Positions 11,025-22,591 of a DNA stretch of 64,000 nt are shown here, piece by piece. The notes under the pieces are model-generated. The model did not search any database and was not told the origin of the DNA. It worked only from the letters and a program-made list of their open reading frames with translations. The translations under genes were made by a program, and so were the position numbers. The stretch covers positions 3,211,513-3,275,512 of the forward strand of contig NC_057762.1 of the NCBI RefSeq assembly GCF_010389155.1, written 5' to 3'. How positions within the stretch are numbered: the first letter of the stretch is position 1; every line of letters starts with the position of its first letter. The DNA is from Erigeron canadensis. Taxonomy: Eukaryota; Streptophyta; Magnoliopsida; Asterales; Asteraceae.

Positions 11025-11999
11025 GTATCAATACAATATTTTCCTTTTTCCATATGGTATGAGATTATGGTGTTGCTCTATTCACTTGTAATTTGTAATT
11101 ATAATCATTTTATATTATTTCTGCATGCTTGTGTGACCTTTATTATATATATACATGTGTATATTTTTGTGTGATCATATAGCTTGTCTTTTGTTGTATG
11201 AGACCATGATTTTGTTTCCTTGACCTGTTATTCACATGAAATCTTCAAAACATCATGCATACTTTGTTTGACCTTTGTGAGTGTTTTTTTTTTATCTTGG
11301 TTCAGATATGATGTCTTTGTCTTTATTTTATTTTTTTTGAAAGGTGAATTTCGCTTAAGAACTTCGTGTCGTGATTCGACAGTGGGAGGTCTAACATACG
11401 TTGTCTTAATTGGGTCCGCGTTAGAGAACTCCCTCAAAGTAGAAATGCCTATTTCAAATACCCAAGGGGGGAAAACCCCCTACTAATCCGCCCGAAGGCA
11501 CGAAGATCAATAGGGGTAAACCCTGCCCTCTCAGACTTGAACCTGGGTATACCCAAGCCAAGCCTTCATAGAAAGACTTCTTATGTACTTCTCAAGTCTT
11601 GAACCCAAGATCTCCTGCTTGTAAGGCAGGTGCTCAACCACTTGAACTAACTAGAAAGTACATGTCTTTGTCTTTATTAGTTGTGTAAGTTATCCTGTAT
11701 ATACTTTAATAATTTGACTTCTTAGATTCACCTGAAATATTTAGTAAATCAAGCATGCTAGCTTGACTTTTGTGTGTTTTTGATCTTGATTCAACATGCC
11801 TCCTGTCTTTATGTATGTTTGAGATTTATGGCTCTTTTTTATTTCTTTGACTTCTTGAAATCTTTAAACGACATGTCTTGCATGCTTATTTGACCTTAGT
11901 AAGGATGTTTCTGCTTTAATTACGTACCTATATGCCATCTTTTACCTTTTCTTTTATGTTTTGATAGTACCAGTGTAAATGTGTAATGATTCATTGCAG
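11025..11999 (+). other. Candidate intron of the primary miR394 transcript
   Basis: A donor-like ACAG/GTATCA lies at 11021-11030, shortly after the hairpin. An acceptor-like TTCATTGCAG/AAAG ends at 11999 after a T-rich stretch. Splicing these would remove 975 nt, including the SINE at 11328-11661. Plant primary microRNA transcripts are often spliced downstream of the hairpin. No RNA evidence is available. Confidence 0.35.
11328..11661 (-). mobile_element. tRNA-derived SINE with 17-bp target duplication
   Basis: On the minus strand the element starts TACTTTCTAGTTAGTTCAAG and carries RNA polymerase III promoter boxes: box A TAGTTCAAGTGG and box B GGTTCAAGACT, 37 bp apart as in a tRNA. It ends in a short A-rich tail next to the target site. 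Perfect direct repeats ATGTCTTTGTCTTTATT flank it at 11311-11327 and 11662-11678. It is about 334 bp long and encodes nothing; the small frames on both strands at 11220-11486 are inside it. It would have moved using a LINE reverse transcriptase. The family name is not known to me. Confidence 0.88.
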
Positions 12000-12691
12000 A
12001 AAGAAGAAGTAATCATCAAAAGCTAGCACATTTACTTCTGCAAGTCCTACACTTTGACTCTTTCATCATTAAAGTAAAAAACCCTACTTTATATAAAAAA
12101 GAATTAATATTGATCCAGAAAGTTTCATCTTCTTGTAGATTTCCTTTATGGGTACTCTTTGAATCATCCGAGAATTTATTTCTTGTGTGTTTTCTAAATA
12201 ATTAATTTTAGTTGTCTAAAAGGCTATGATCTTTCTAGATTCATAAATCAAGAAATGAATAATTTACATGAGTAGAGTTCTTTCCTAAGCGGGTAGAGAT
12301 ACGGTTGTCTACATTACCCGTAAACTGTATTGGGTATAGTGTGTCGTTGTGGTACTTTTGTTACCAACATAATTGATATGAGGTTAAATTTTAAGTGGCA
12401 TGTAGAAATAATGGGCCGGGGTTGATAATTACACAATATTTCATTCATAATGCATGTCTGCCATGGTAGCATTATGATATTAAATCTTGAAAGCTGGCTA
12501 GCTAGTATATACATTATACATATCTAGTGCATGATTGTACTTTTTGTTTGTAAAGATTGTCCCCAGATTTGATGTTTTATGTAACTAGAAGAAAGAGGGA
12601 CAAACAGATGTATATGAACATAAATGTTTCACCAGTTTGCACTTATGATCTCTTTGAAAAACATCATGCTCTATAATTGTACCCTCTGTCA

Positions 12692-12692
12692 C

Positions 12693-12737
<45 letters not shown>

Positions 12738-12759
12738 TAATAATAATAATAATAATAAT
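12692..12759. repeat. (ATA)n microsatellite
   Basis: About 23 trinucleotide units of ATA/TAA, interrupted once by an extra A near 12732. Confidence 0.95.
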
Positions 12760-13400
12760 TTCATTTTAAATATATATTGAGAATTGGATAATAACTCTAT
12801 TGTTTTTAAAAGGGAATGACAAACTAGCAAGATTCATGTATATCACAATATACAACAACATGTACAATAGATTGTCCGATTCATATTATCACAATATACA
12901 ACTTATACGACAGATTGTATAAGTCGGTGATATGGTTGTGGTAATTGAATCAATAGATGAGGTAAGTTCAATTCCAACCCAAAATTTAAGGAGATCGAAA
13001 ACATATTACATTTGTGTAGCTAGATTTGTTTAATATCCAATGGTCAAGTGTATTTGAATTGGATGAAAGGATACAGATATGTACGTAACTCAATCTTGTC
13101 ATAAACAAGATGTCTATATAATTCACTTAGGTGTACACTATGTAACACGTACTGTAACGATGTAATAATTGTACATCGATCTATATACCTTGAACTCTAC
13201 TGGGGATGGGCGTGAGTTTCCATCAATCGATATTGTCTTTTTTCTCTGTGTTCCTGGATAACATCCCAAATCATGCAAATTTGTTCATATTATTACTGCA
13301 TAAATATGTCATTAGTTGTTTGACAGAGTGTAATTTTTGTTTGACCAACTTAAGGAAATTTGTAAAACTGGAAACCTCATTTGATTCAACTTTGTTAACG
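12760..13400. other. Intergenic DNA, no supported gene
   Basis: AT-rich. A short repeated phrase ATCACAATATACAAC appears near 12842 and 12889. The frame at 13206-13403 has no recognisable content. Confidence 0.4.
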
Positions 13401-13410
13401 TAGAACGCAG

Positions 13411-13520
13411 ATAGACATGCATTATACAAGAACGCCTGCCCTCTGGCTTACAAGATTCAAACTTGGAACGTCATATCCTATGGAGATCAACGCAGAGTGG
13501 TCAGTTGTGAGTTGTTTTTG
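13411..13520 (+). pseudogene. Exon-like gene fragment, unrecognised
   Basis: The stretch is less AT-rich than its surroundings. In one frame it translates to RFKLGTSYPMEINAEWS-like sequence without stops. Together with the exon-like sequence at about 13625-13823 it may be part of a captured or broken host gene. I do not recognise the protein. Confidence 0.3.
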
Positions 13521-13671
13521 GATAGATATCAATACGAATATTGAGAATTGAAATGTAGTTTAGTAATCTCAAGGGCAACATAATATATATATATATATGT
13601 ATATGTATGTATTTTTTAGCGGTGTGAGAAAGCATTTTGACTATCACTTTGAAGGCGAGGGTATGGAATAC

Positions 13672-14829
13672 TGGAATGTACTGGCAAGGACATAAAACAA
13701 ATGTCTGCGCAACATAGTGGTTCTCTAATTTTTTCTATCAGGTTTGCCTATTTTCCTGATCCTAGAGCAGCAGGATTTGTGAAACATATTGGTGTGGATA
13801 TCCCCACGGTGAATGAAAGAGAGGTAAATTTTCTTTAATAATTTAATTAATATTCAGTAATATTTCTTTTCTATTTGTTTAAAGGGATTTGCTATCTGAC
13901 CAACTTATATGTTGTCGGATTTCGTAAAAACCCAAAAGAAATGAATATACAATTACGATTGAAATAAACTGTATATTTATCATTGCGGGTAGCTTTGCTC
14001 ACAACTATATTATATTGGACAGAATTGATTATCTACAAATATTAGCAAGTAAATTTAGTCGGTGTATTGAATAATAACTAATAGGATAGCTGGATAGGAT
14101 TGTAAATTGTACTTACTATGGGGAAATTTCATGTTAGGAGTCTGAAAACCCAATCTTTCTTAGGGGGATTGTAGATTGTACACACATTACTTTATAGTTT
14201 GACCCTTCTTATTCTTCTACTTCACTTTTAGATCTATAAATGATTAACCTGTCGAAATTCATTTACTATCAATATATTCTTGATCAACATATATTGATAG
14301 TAAATGAATTTCGACAGGTTAATCATTTATAGATCTAAAAGTGAAGTAGGTTCAACTTTAAAGTAATGTGTGTACAATTTACAATCCCTTTAAGAAGATT
14401 GGGTTTTCTGACTTCTTACATGAAATTTCTCCATGGTAAGTACAATTTACAATCCTATCTAGCTATCCTATTAGTTATTATTCAATACACTGATTAAATT
14501 TATTTGCTAATATTTGTAGATAATCAATTCTGTCCAATATAGTTGTGACCAATGCTACCCTCAATGGTAAATATACAGTTTATTTCAATCCTATTTGTAT
14601 ATTCATTTCTTTTGGGTTGTTATGAAATCTGATGTCATATAAATTGGTCAGATAACAAATCCCTTTAAGCAAATAGAATAAAAATATTACTGAATATTAA
14701 TTAAATTATTAAAGAAAATTTACCTTTCTTTCATTCACCGCGGGGATATCCACACCAATATGTTTTACAACTCCTGCTGCTCTAGGATTAGGAAAATAGG
14801 CAAATCTATGTCCTTGCCAGTACATTCCA
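13672..14829. repeat. Large inverted repeat (arms 606 and 541 bp, 11-bp loop)
   Basis: The left arm (13672-14277) and right arm (14289-14829) are reverse complements with scattered substitutions. They meet at TACTATCAATATAT / ATATATTGATAGTA around an 11-bp spacer (14278-14288). The inner 80 bp pairs almost perfectly. The left arm has about 47 extra bp (near 13696-13742) that the right arm lacks. Both arms include a piece translating as FAYFPDPRAAG and HIGVDIP, followed by a GGTAAATT donor-like site (13741-13830 and its mirror at 14730-14800). A transcript across it would form a long hairpin RNA. Origin unknown. Confidence 0.88.
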
Positions 14830-15817
14830 ATTCACAATATATATTATATATATGGGGATGAGAATATAAGGTTGTTAGGTAGCTAAGCTTAGGTGTTGAA
14901 CACTCACATATTGTTTTTTTAATCCATAAAAATCAGGGAGGTCATGTGATTTATTTAAAGTTCAACAAATATTAAAAAATTAGTATGTGAGGGGTTCCAC
15001 ACATAAGCTTTTGATTATAGACGAATTAATAATTTACACAGTAACGATATGATTCGAGCAACCATCAGTACGACCAATATCACAAGTTAATCGATACGAA
15101 AACTAAAGAAGAAACATATGAAAATTAACTCCATAATAAATATTGATTCCAGTTTACTTTTTTTTTTCAACTAGTTAAATAAAAAGAGAAACAAAAAGTG
15201 TACAATATATAATATAAAAAATACATACCAGTTCATCAACAAAGACCATCTCAAACGTTTTGATTTTCTTCGGGTTGTTCCACTCCGAAACAGTCTATAC
15301 ATGCACAACACGGAGTCATAGATGATGGTTAACATGTGTTGGCTTAAGATATTCGAAATGAACTAATGTGGTTTTATTTTTTGTTGTTGAATAAGTCATA
15401 ATGAACCTATGATAGAATACAAACTAAATTAAAAGAGATAATCTATAATAACAATAACATAAGAATTCAATGTTAAATAATATAATGATTGAATATCAAC
15501 AAAGTATATATATAAAAGAAAAACCTTTTTTAGTAGTCGATTGTAGAGGGGTTTTTTTGTCGTGGTTATTCTTTTTTTGTTGAGAATGTGAGAGTTTTTT
15601 CTAGTTTTATATATATAGATAATAATAATAATTTAAATTTTTTTAGAAGATTTTTTTATTAAAGGTCGGTCATATATAATTTATATTAAATAAATCTATA
15701 ACCCCTTATAAAACAATATTAAATTTTTTATTTTAGGGAATTCAACATTGTTTTTACCAAAAATACCTTTATTTTTTAATCCTAATCCCCTATACACCTA
15801 ATCCATAGTTTGTACTA
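14830..15817. other. Intergenic DNA, no supported gene
   Basis: AT-rich with no coding frame of note. Short runs of T and A only. Confidence 0.4.
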
Positions 15818-16059
15818 TCTAATTAAAAAAAAAAACTCTCTCTTTAAATGTTACATTGGGAAATTATCTAAAATAACATTAATGATTAAATTACACTACC
15901 AGTCATTTATCTTTTAAAATATCTTCATAACCTTTTACATCAATTACTTTTACATCAATTATCTACACCACTTGACGTCGCCTCCACCACTAACAGTCAC
16001 TCCCACAACCACACTGTCGCCGCCACGACCGCCGCCACATTGCGTGGGTACTATGCTAG
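15818..16059 (+). mobile_element. Non-autonomous Helitron, about 242 bp
   Basis: The 3' end reads CGCCGCCACATTGCGTGGGT followed by ACTATGCTAG and a T, that is, a short GC hairpin about 8 nt before CTAG inserted next to T. This is the Helitron terminal rule. The 5' end is placed at TCTAATTAAAAAAAA after an A, by comparison with the relative at 22592-22912. The interior repeats phrases of that copy (AATTACTTTTACATCAATTA, GACGTCGC, CACCACTAAC). There is no ORF. Confidence 0.6.
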
Positions 16060-16699
16060 TATTAAAAAATAGGGAGTATTAGGCTAAAGGGGGAGGATTA
16101 AGGGTACCAAGTGTACTCCTAACCTCCTTTTTAATTATATTCTAGATATATTGAAAATTAATATCAGTATTTGATAGTTATAATGTAACTAAAAAAATAG
16201 GAATTCAAAAGGGACACGTGTAGTCCATAGAATGAGCCAAGTATCGATAAAAAAAAACCATCTCAATTCTATTTTGGTTTATTGGTAGATAGCATCATAA
16301 ACAAATTGTCGCATAGGTAATTCGATAGGATATCTGTTTGGATATATCATAAATTAACGTAACATAATTTTTGTATTTATCTAAATCAAGATTGGATTAT
16401 TTTACTTTTTAGACAATGTAGCATAATCTTTGTATTTAACTTTTCTTGTGTTTATTTAGTCACTCGACTTTTCTTTTCATTAAATAACATAACTTAATCT
16501 TTGTACTTATCCGCGAGAATCAAGTTCAAGGAAATGAGTGAATTACTCGGAGTAGAAGAATTCTCTGATTGGTTTGTTGGAAATTAGGGGGTGATTGTTG
16601 GATAATCACTGACTCGAGCATATGGGTCGTAACCCAAGCCCGAGCCCATGGGTAAGTCAACAATTAGGAATTATTTAGAATTAATCAATTAGTATCCTA

Positions 16700-17726
16700 C
16701 TAGATTTTAGACCCGTGTCCAACACTAGACACGGATTTACGATATTATCAATATTAAATCTTTATACATTTAAGTCATAAATTATAATTTTGTAGAAATA
16801 CGATTTTAAGTGTTATATTTTGCAAGTTGTAATACAATAATCATAGGTTCGTCACTGTTATTATTAGCCTAGACATATTGATTGATATGTTTGTCGTAGT
16901 CATTCCTCAAGGTACATGTTATATATAATAATTTCTCTATTATAAAATATTTTGAAACCAGTTGTACTCATAATGTGATATTATTATGAAAAATATTTAA
17001 GAATTAAAATATAAACATACTTGTGATTCTGTACTTGATATTCAAGTATATGTATTTAATCATGATGCGGACCCAAAACACGCATAAAATTATTTTCAAT
17101 CACATGTCCTATAATAATTTGATTACAGTTAGAATTGTTTCTATATTCTTTAATAACAATTAGTACTCTTGATTTGAAATTCCTATTGTGTTTAAAAATG
17201 ATGATGTTATATATCGTCATCTGTTATTATGTTTAGCATATGCATCTAGAGTTTAATTTATGTTTATATTAAATATTAAACTAAATACTAATATTTATAA
17301 TTTATAAAAATCTAATCTAATATTTGTTAATAAGTTATTAGGTTTTGAAATAAATTTTGTAGACAATATTTCATATGTTGAACTTTTTTTAATTAATTAA
17401 ATGATTGTAAATTTTAAAGAATTATCTCAAGTTGATGTCTAAAAATATATATAGATTAAGTATTCAGGACTAAAAAGTGTAAAATATTGATAGAAAACAA
17501 AAAAGTGTAAATTAATGATAGAAAACAAAAAAGTGTAAATTAATGAGACTTTTTCTATAAATTAATATAAATATCAATATAATAATATATTTGGATAATG
17601 ATCATCAAGATTTTTAATTTGTAGTTTATCTAAATGATGACATCATTAAAAGTTAATTTAATGAAATTGAGTAATGTGATTGGTTAATAACTCATTAGTT
17701 CAACTATCTTATAGTATATATTAAGA
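16700..17726 (-). mobile_element. Non-autonomous Helitron, 1,027 bp, copy B
   Basis: On the minus strand it begins TCTTAATATATACTATAAG after an A (complement of 17727) and ends in a hairpin CCGTGTC / GACACGG, then GTCTAAAAT, then CTAG followed by T (complement of 16699). TC start, hairpin, CTAG end and A/T insertion all agree with Helitron rules. The same 5' start occurs at 21129 and related 3' ends at 6267, 18532, 18698 and 21389. There is no RepHel coding sequence, so it depended on an autonomous relative. Confidence 0.75.
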
Positions 17727-17869
17727 TTTGTATTGTGTTAGGTCATTATAATAGAGTTGTATTATAATTCCAACATAAACTTGGTGTCCTAAGGTCATTT
17801 TTTTATAAAAAAAAAACTAAACAATTTTTATTTTATTTTTTAACATTTAAAAAAACTTTTATTAATCAA

Positions 17870-18310
17870 TCAATGAAAGCTAGTAAGGTACTAGCACATA
17901 CAAAGGCAAATGAGGTCTTATATAGAGTCGACAATTACTTAGATATCAAAAGCACACCATTTTGACCATTCTATGCAGAGCTTTGGCGACCTACATGACA
18001 ACTATAAGAAACTAGTGGTCTTGAGATCCTTTGTAGCAAAACGTAGCGAAGGGGTCTTTTGCTGGAATAAGATGTCCTTTCTGAGTTTCCAGATAACCCA
18101 ACAGAAAGCTAAGATGATCAAATTGAGAAGCTTCTTTTTTCTAAAACCGAGTTGTAGAGAGTTATGCAGCTCGAATAGGTGTTTCATAGAGGAAAGTTGT
18201 ATGTGCTGGATCCTGCACCAGTTGATAGTATAGGCCTAGAGAGATCTTGCAAAGTTGCACCAAAGAAAAAGATGGACCGCGGTTTCATCATGAGACCCAC
18301 ACATCGGACA
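17870..18310 (-). pseudogene. LINE reverse-transcriptase 3' remnant (zf-RVT region)
   Basis: On the minus strand near 18310 a frame reads CPMCGSHDETAVHLFLWC, the cysteine/histidine pattern of the zf-RVT domain at the C-terminal end of plant LINE (L1-type) polyproteins. After a stop, the next frame (18187-18002) contains FCWVIWKLRKDILF, the aromatic motif usually found after zf-RVT. A T-rich run on the plus strand at about 17800-17870 would be the poly-A tail of the element. Only the last few hundred bases remain, and they are interrupted by stops. The 5' side abuts the inverted repeat at 18327. Confidence 0.75.
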
Positions 18311-18326
18311 GATTCTGTGACAATTG

Positions 18327-18918
18327 TTTTGTAATATTCAAATATCGCTAAGCATATCACAGTAAAGAACTTATATTTTTAGAAATATGTCAATATAAAA
18401 CTCAAAGTGTTGATATATAGATCAAGTTTTTATTACTCAAAATGATATATTAAATTTTAAACTATAACAAATTTAACATTCAATATTGATAACGCCGTAA
18501 GCCCGTGTATTAGGCACGAGTCTAAAATCTAGTATGTACTAAAAAATAACTAATCTAACCTTAATTGATCAATCACATCTCTCAATTTTTTTAAATTAAG
18601 TTAATAAACATGTGACTATAAAGTTAATTAGTTTAAATTCAAAGTTGAGGGCTGTGATTGATCAATTAAGGTTAGATTAGTTGTTTTTTAGTACATACTA
18701 GATTTTAGACTCGTGTCTAATACACGGGCTTACGACGTTATCAATATTGAATGTTAAATTTATTATAGTTTAAAATTTAATATATTATTTTGACTTTTGA
18801 GTAATAAAAACTTGATCTATATATCAACACTTTGAGTTTTATATTGACATATTTCTAAAAATATATCCATCGAAGTTCTTTACTGTGACATGCTTAGCGA
18901 TATTTGAATATTACAAAA
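18327..18918. repeat. Inverted repeat made of Helitron-type termini
   Basis: The left arm (18327-18577) and right arm (18653-18918) are reverse complements, separated by about 75 bp. Each arm contains a Helitron-like 3' terminus: hairpin CCCGTGTATTAGGCACGAG, TCTAAAAT, CTAG, ending at 18532 on the plus strand and at 18698 on the minus strand. In each arm CTAG is directly followed by TATGTACTAAAAAATAACTA, which resembles the 5' start of the same family. The two copies face one another. Confidence 0.8.
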
Positions 18919-19548
18919 TATAATATGGCCATCAAAGTTGTAAATTGTGACATATTTAGCGATATTTGAACATTAAAAAATCATAATTATATTTTTATAT
19001 GCTTTATTTTTTTTATATGCGTCATGACAATTACTAACAAACTTTAATAAAAAAAATAATTCAATTACTCCTAAAATATTAATATATTAAGTTGTAAATT
19101 GTAACATATTTAGCAATATTTGAACATTAAAAAATCATAATTATATTTTTTACATGCTTTATTTTTTTAATATGCGTCATGACAGTTACTAACAAACTTA
19201 AAAAAAAAAATACAATTACTCCTAAATATTAATATATTAACATTAAATTTTATTTATTTTTAATTAAATTAATTTTATATTTATATAGTAGAACATATTA
19301 TATTATTGGATATATATTAGTTATTATTTCAATGGATATATTAGTTTTTATTCTATCGGATAAATATTAGTTATTATTCTATCAGATATATATTAATTAT
19401 TATTATTTTTTATTCTATTAATTTTATTGGGTAAAAAATATAAATTTGTGATGAAAAACAAAAAAGTTTAAATTAAGTCCAAGTTGAAAAAAGTCAAATT
19501 TAAGAAATTGAAAACTGTGATTGGTTGATAAGTTATTAGAGTAGTATC

Positions 19549-19549
<1 letters not shown>

Positions 19550-19590
<41 letters not shown>
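19550..19590. repeat. (ATT)n microsatellite
   Basis: About 13 uninterrupted TTA/ATT units. Confidence 0.95.
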
Positions 19591-19594
<4 letters not shown>

Positions 19595-19630
19595 CTAAAA
19601 GATAACTAAACTAACTTCAATTAACCAATT

Positions 19631-19985
19631 ACAACTCTTGATTTTACTAAATTACGATTTTAAACATGTGATTAAATTAAAATTTCTTTGTATAAGCCGA
19701 TCACTTTGACTAAATTAATACGGATCAATTATAATTTTAAATAAGTCAACCAAAATATATAACTATTTTAGATATACTATAATCAATTTATATTAAAAAA
19801 CAAAGTCGAGCAAACTTTTTCATATGTATTAACTTGGTATATAATATCACAACTCTTGATTTTATTAAATTAAGATTTTAAACATGTGATTAAGTTAAAA
19901 TTTCTTTGTATAAGCCGGTCACTTTGACTAAATTAATACGGATCAATTAAAATTTTAAATAAGTCAACCAAATTAATATATATAT
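19631..19985. repeat. Two-copy direct repeat, period 218 bp
   Basis: ACAACTCTTGATTTTACTAA at 19631 and ACAACTCTTGATTTTATTAA at 19849 start copies of about 130 bp. Both contain AAACATGTGATTAA, TTTGTATAAGCCG and ACTAATTAATACGGATCAAT-like phrases. The spacer (about 19758-19848, with AACAAAGTCGAGCAAACT) recurs at 20947-21036. They look like decayed copies of the Helitron family whose 5' end starts with ATATACTAAAAGATAACT. Confidence 0.65.
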
Positions 19986-20099
19986 TAAAAACAAACCTAC
20001 AAAAATCCGTGCAAAGAATAGTAACGGGCTCCTTATATTTTTTTGGCCCGTTTTTATTTTCTTAATTGAACAACTTCATTTTTTTTGGGCCCGTTTTTA

Positions 20100-21128
20100 G
20101 TATTTTAGATTTGGGCTTGAGTAACAGGCCAAGTTCATTTTCCTTGGGTCAGTTTTTTGGTTTTTATTTTTCGGTTTGACATATCTATTTCATTTTGGAT
20201 TTGATGTTTTGACCTCCTAAATTGTTTTCAATCTTATTTAAGATGACTTATTTTAATTCGATACTATTATTTTTCTAAATTTCTTACATTTTTAAGATTA
20301 TCTCATCTTATATATACACGTAAGTGGGCCGCTTCGAATATATACAGTTAATCATTTCTGAATGCTAATTTGTTATGCTTATTAGTTTTCAATTTTATTT
20401 TGGTTGATTTTTTTATTATGGAATATTTTTCGTTTCACTTTTGATTTTCAATAATCTTGGAAATTAGCTTTACCTATGTTTTTATTGTTATTTTGTGCTT
20501 TTATTTTAAATTTTTTACTTTTATACTTATTATCTTTTAAAACTTGTATAACTTTTTAATATCTTTGAAATTAGACTGTCAAACTTAATAACTAAAAGAT
20601 CAATAACAACTTAGTCTTTCGAACTATATAATGTTTTTAAAAACAACGTTATGGTTTGATTTAGAGGGAAAACAAAGAGCAAAAATTGGAACATTAATAT
20701 CATTTGATTCGTCGACCATGAAAAAAAGAAACAACAAAGTTCGAGCGTTGAGTGACAAATAGAAAACTTATGAAAAGTTACGATCCCCACCGTAAAATAG
20801 TGCACGTACACGCCTTCATCGACGTTGTTTTTCAACGGTAAGACCAAGAGCTAACTGTCGAGACTTTGGACTATCCAGACACATATACGAAACATAACGA
20901 ATATAATTTCTCCCGGAGCAACGCCCGGGTGACATATCTCGTTATATAACTATTTTAGATAAACTATAATCAATTTATATTAAAAAAACAAAGTCGAGCA
21001 AACTCTTTCGTATGTGTTGACTTGGTATATAATATTAATTAACTATTCAATATTGATATCATCATTAAAATATATCTTTATCTTTAGCTATCTTTATTTT
21101 TTTATCCTAATCTAAATGTTAATCTTAA
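20100..21128. other. Intergenic repeat-derived DNA, no supported gene
   Basis: AT-rich. Repeated GGCCCGTTTTT phrases occur near 20045 and 20089. A hairpin-prone CCCGGAGCAACGCCCGGG lies at about 20914-20931, just before the repeat copy at 20947-21036. The minus-strand frame at 20611-20847 has no recognisable content. Confidence 0.4.
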
Positions 21129-21389
21129 TCTTAATATATACTAAAAAGCAACTGAACTAACGTTAATTAAATTATTGCTTATCAGAAGAGTTTGTATAAA
21201 ATTAAAGAAACTCTGCTAAACAATCCAGCCTTGATATGATTTAATTCAATATTTACATTTGAATATCCCAATTATTTTTTAAGTATATTTTTACATTTGA
21301 ACATATAAATACTTATTTTGTTTCACATACTAATTCATATATTGACAATGTTGTAAAACCAGTGTATTTGACATAGGTCTAAAATCTAG
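21129..21389 (+). mobile_element. Short non-autonomous Helitron, 261 bp
   Basis: It starts TCTTAATATATACTAAAAAG after an A (21128), the same 5' terminus as the Helitron at 16700-17726. It ends GGTCTAAAAT CTAG followed by T (21390). The terminal hairpin is weaker here (CCAGTGTATTTGACATAGG). There is no coding sequence. Confidence 0.6.
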
Positions 21390-21492
21390 TAATAAAAGAT
21401 CGTGATTGTGATTTGCTGTGATTGAGATTGAGAGATGAATTGATGTATTTTTTGAATCTGGCGTCAGGACTGACGCGGCTCGAAGCCGCAGC

Positions 21493-22231
21493 TAGGGGTG
21501 TTCATATTGCGGTCCAAACCGAGAAAACCGACCCGATGTTGGACCGAAACCGAACGAAACCGAAGCTTACGGTCCGGTCCTCGGTCCTATAAAATCATCT
21601 AATTCGGTTCTCGGCCCGGTCCATGTATAAACCGATAAATTGCATGTTCAGAACCGAGAACATGATACAAGATTAACTTCAAATGGTATTCTAAGTTCCT
21701 TTTGATTTACTCTTCTAGAATAAATGAAATCTTTTATCATATTTTATCTTAGATTCCTAGTATCCTAAATTCGTAGACATGCATGCATATTGTAATGCTT
21801 TGCCACATACACGCTTTAATATGAGTTCGCATTACTTTGATTACATCTCTAATACAATTGATTTACTCATATATGACATGTAACATATTCATCACTCAAT
21901 TTATTTTGGATCATGAATACCTCTTTAATGGAATTGATTTTGCTTTAAAATAAGGAATGTGATCAATTTTCATTGGATGTTAAAAGCTAAATCTTGCGTA
22001 GACTTTTAGTATTAAAAAATGTTCGTAAACAATTTAATGTTTTGAAGTTTGCACATATATTTTCTCGGTCCCAATCTAACACTTTAAACCCGAAAACCGA
22101 CCATGAACCGAACATGAACCGAACCGAGTTAGTTGGTCCGGTTCTCGGTCCTATATTTTCTTATAATCGGTTTTCGGTCCGGTCCTGAGTTGGTCCAGTT
22201 CGGTCCGGTTCTTGGACCGTGAATACCCCTA
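21493..22231. mobile_element. hAT-type non-autonomous element, 739 bp
   Basis: The ends are TAGGGGTGTTCA and, inward from the right, TAGGGGTATTCA. They are flanked by GCCGCAGC (21485-21492) and GCCGCAAC (22232-22239), an 8-bp target duplication with one mismatch. The outer 150 bp of each end is dense in CGGTCCGGTT and GAACCGA motifs in opposite orientation. The interior is AT-rich and has no transposase. The small frame at 21994-22188 is a shadow of the terminal repeats. Confidence 0.8.
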
Positions 22232-22591
22232 GCCGCAACTTCCCCCGGCATAGCGCTTCGCTTCCGGTTGGTCTTTTAATGAATAGGACCCAGCGAGCTG
22301 AAAGAGTCAGCCCCATCCCCATCTTGAAGACTAGTCAATCAGTTGAGCTGAAACGGGCACCGGATCAACCCACCAACTGGGTTTGAAAACGTTGAACATA
22401 AGGAGTTAAGTGATTGCTTTGGGCTGAACAAAAATTAAGTTGGATTTATATATATGCTTGTTGGGCTTAAATATCCCATCTATTGAATTGGTTTTGGAAC
22501 TACATGACAGCCCAGCCCCCTTGTCTTGTGTGTTATGCTTTGGACCCATTTCCCAATTCCGATAGTCAACATGGTAGACAACTAGACATTA

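Noticed and set aside
11220..11486. Small frames on both strands
   Set aside because: They lie within or across the SINE and are explained by it.
11580..11655. Possible tRNA gene on the minus strand
   Set aside because: Box A and B are present but the cloverleaf is incomplete, the sequence continues into a 334-bp body and a target duplication flanks it, so it is a SINE head.
13486..13500. ATCAACGCAGAGTGG matches 15 bases of a common cDNA-synthesis adapter
   Set aside because: The flanking bases do not continue the adapter on either side and the stretch sits in an open, exon-like frame, so chance identity is more likely than contamination. A read-level check would settle it.
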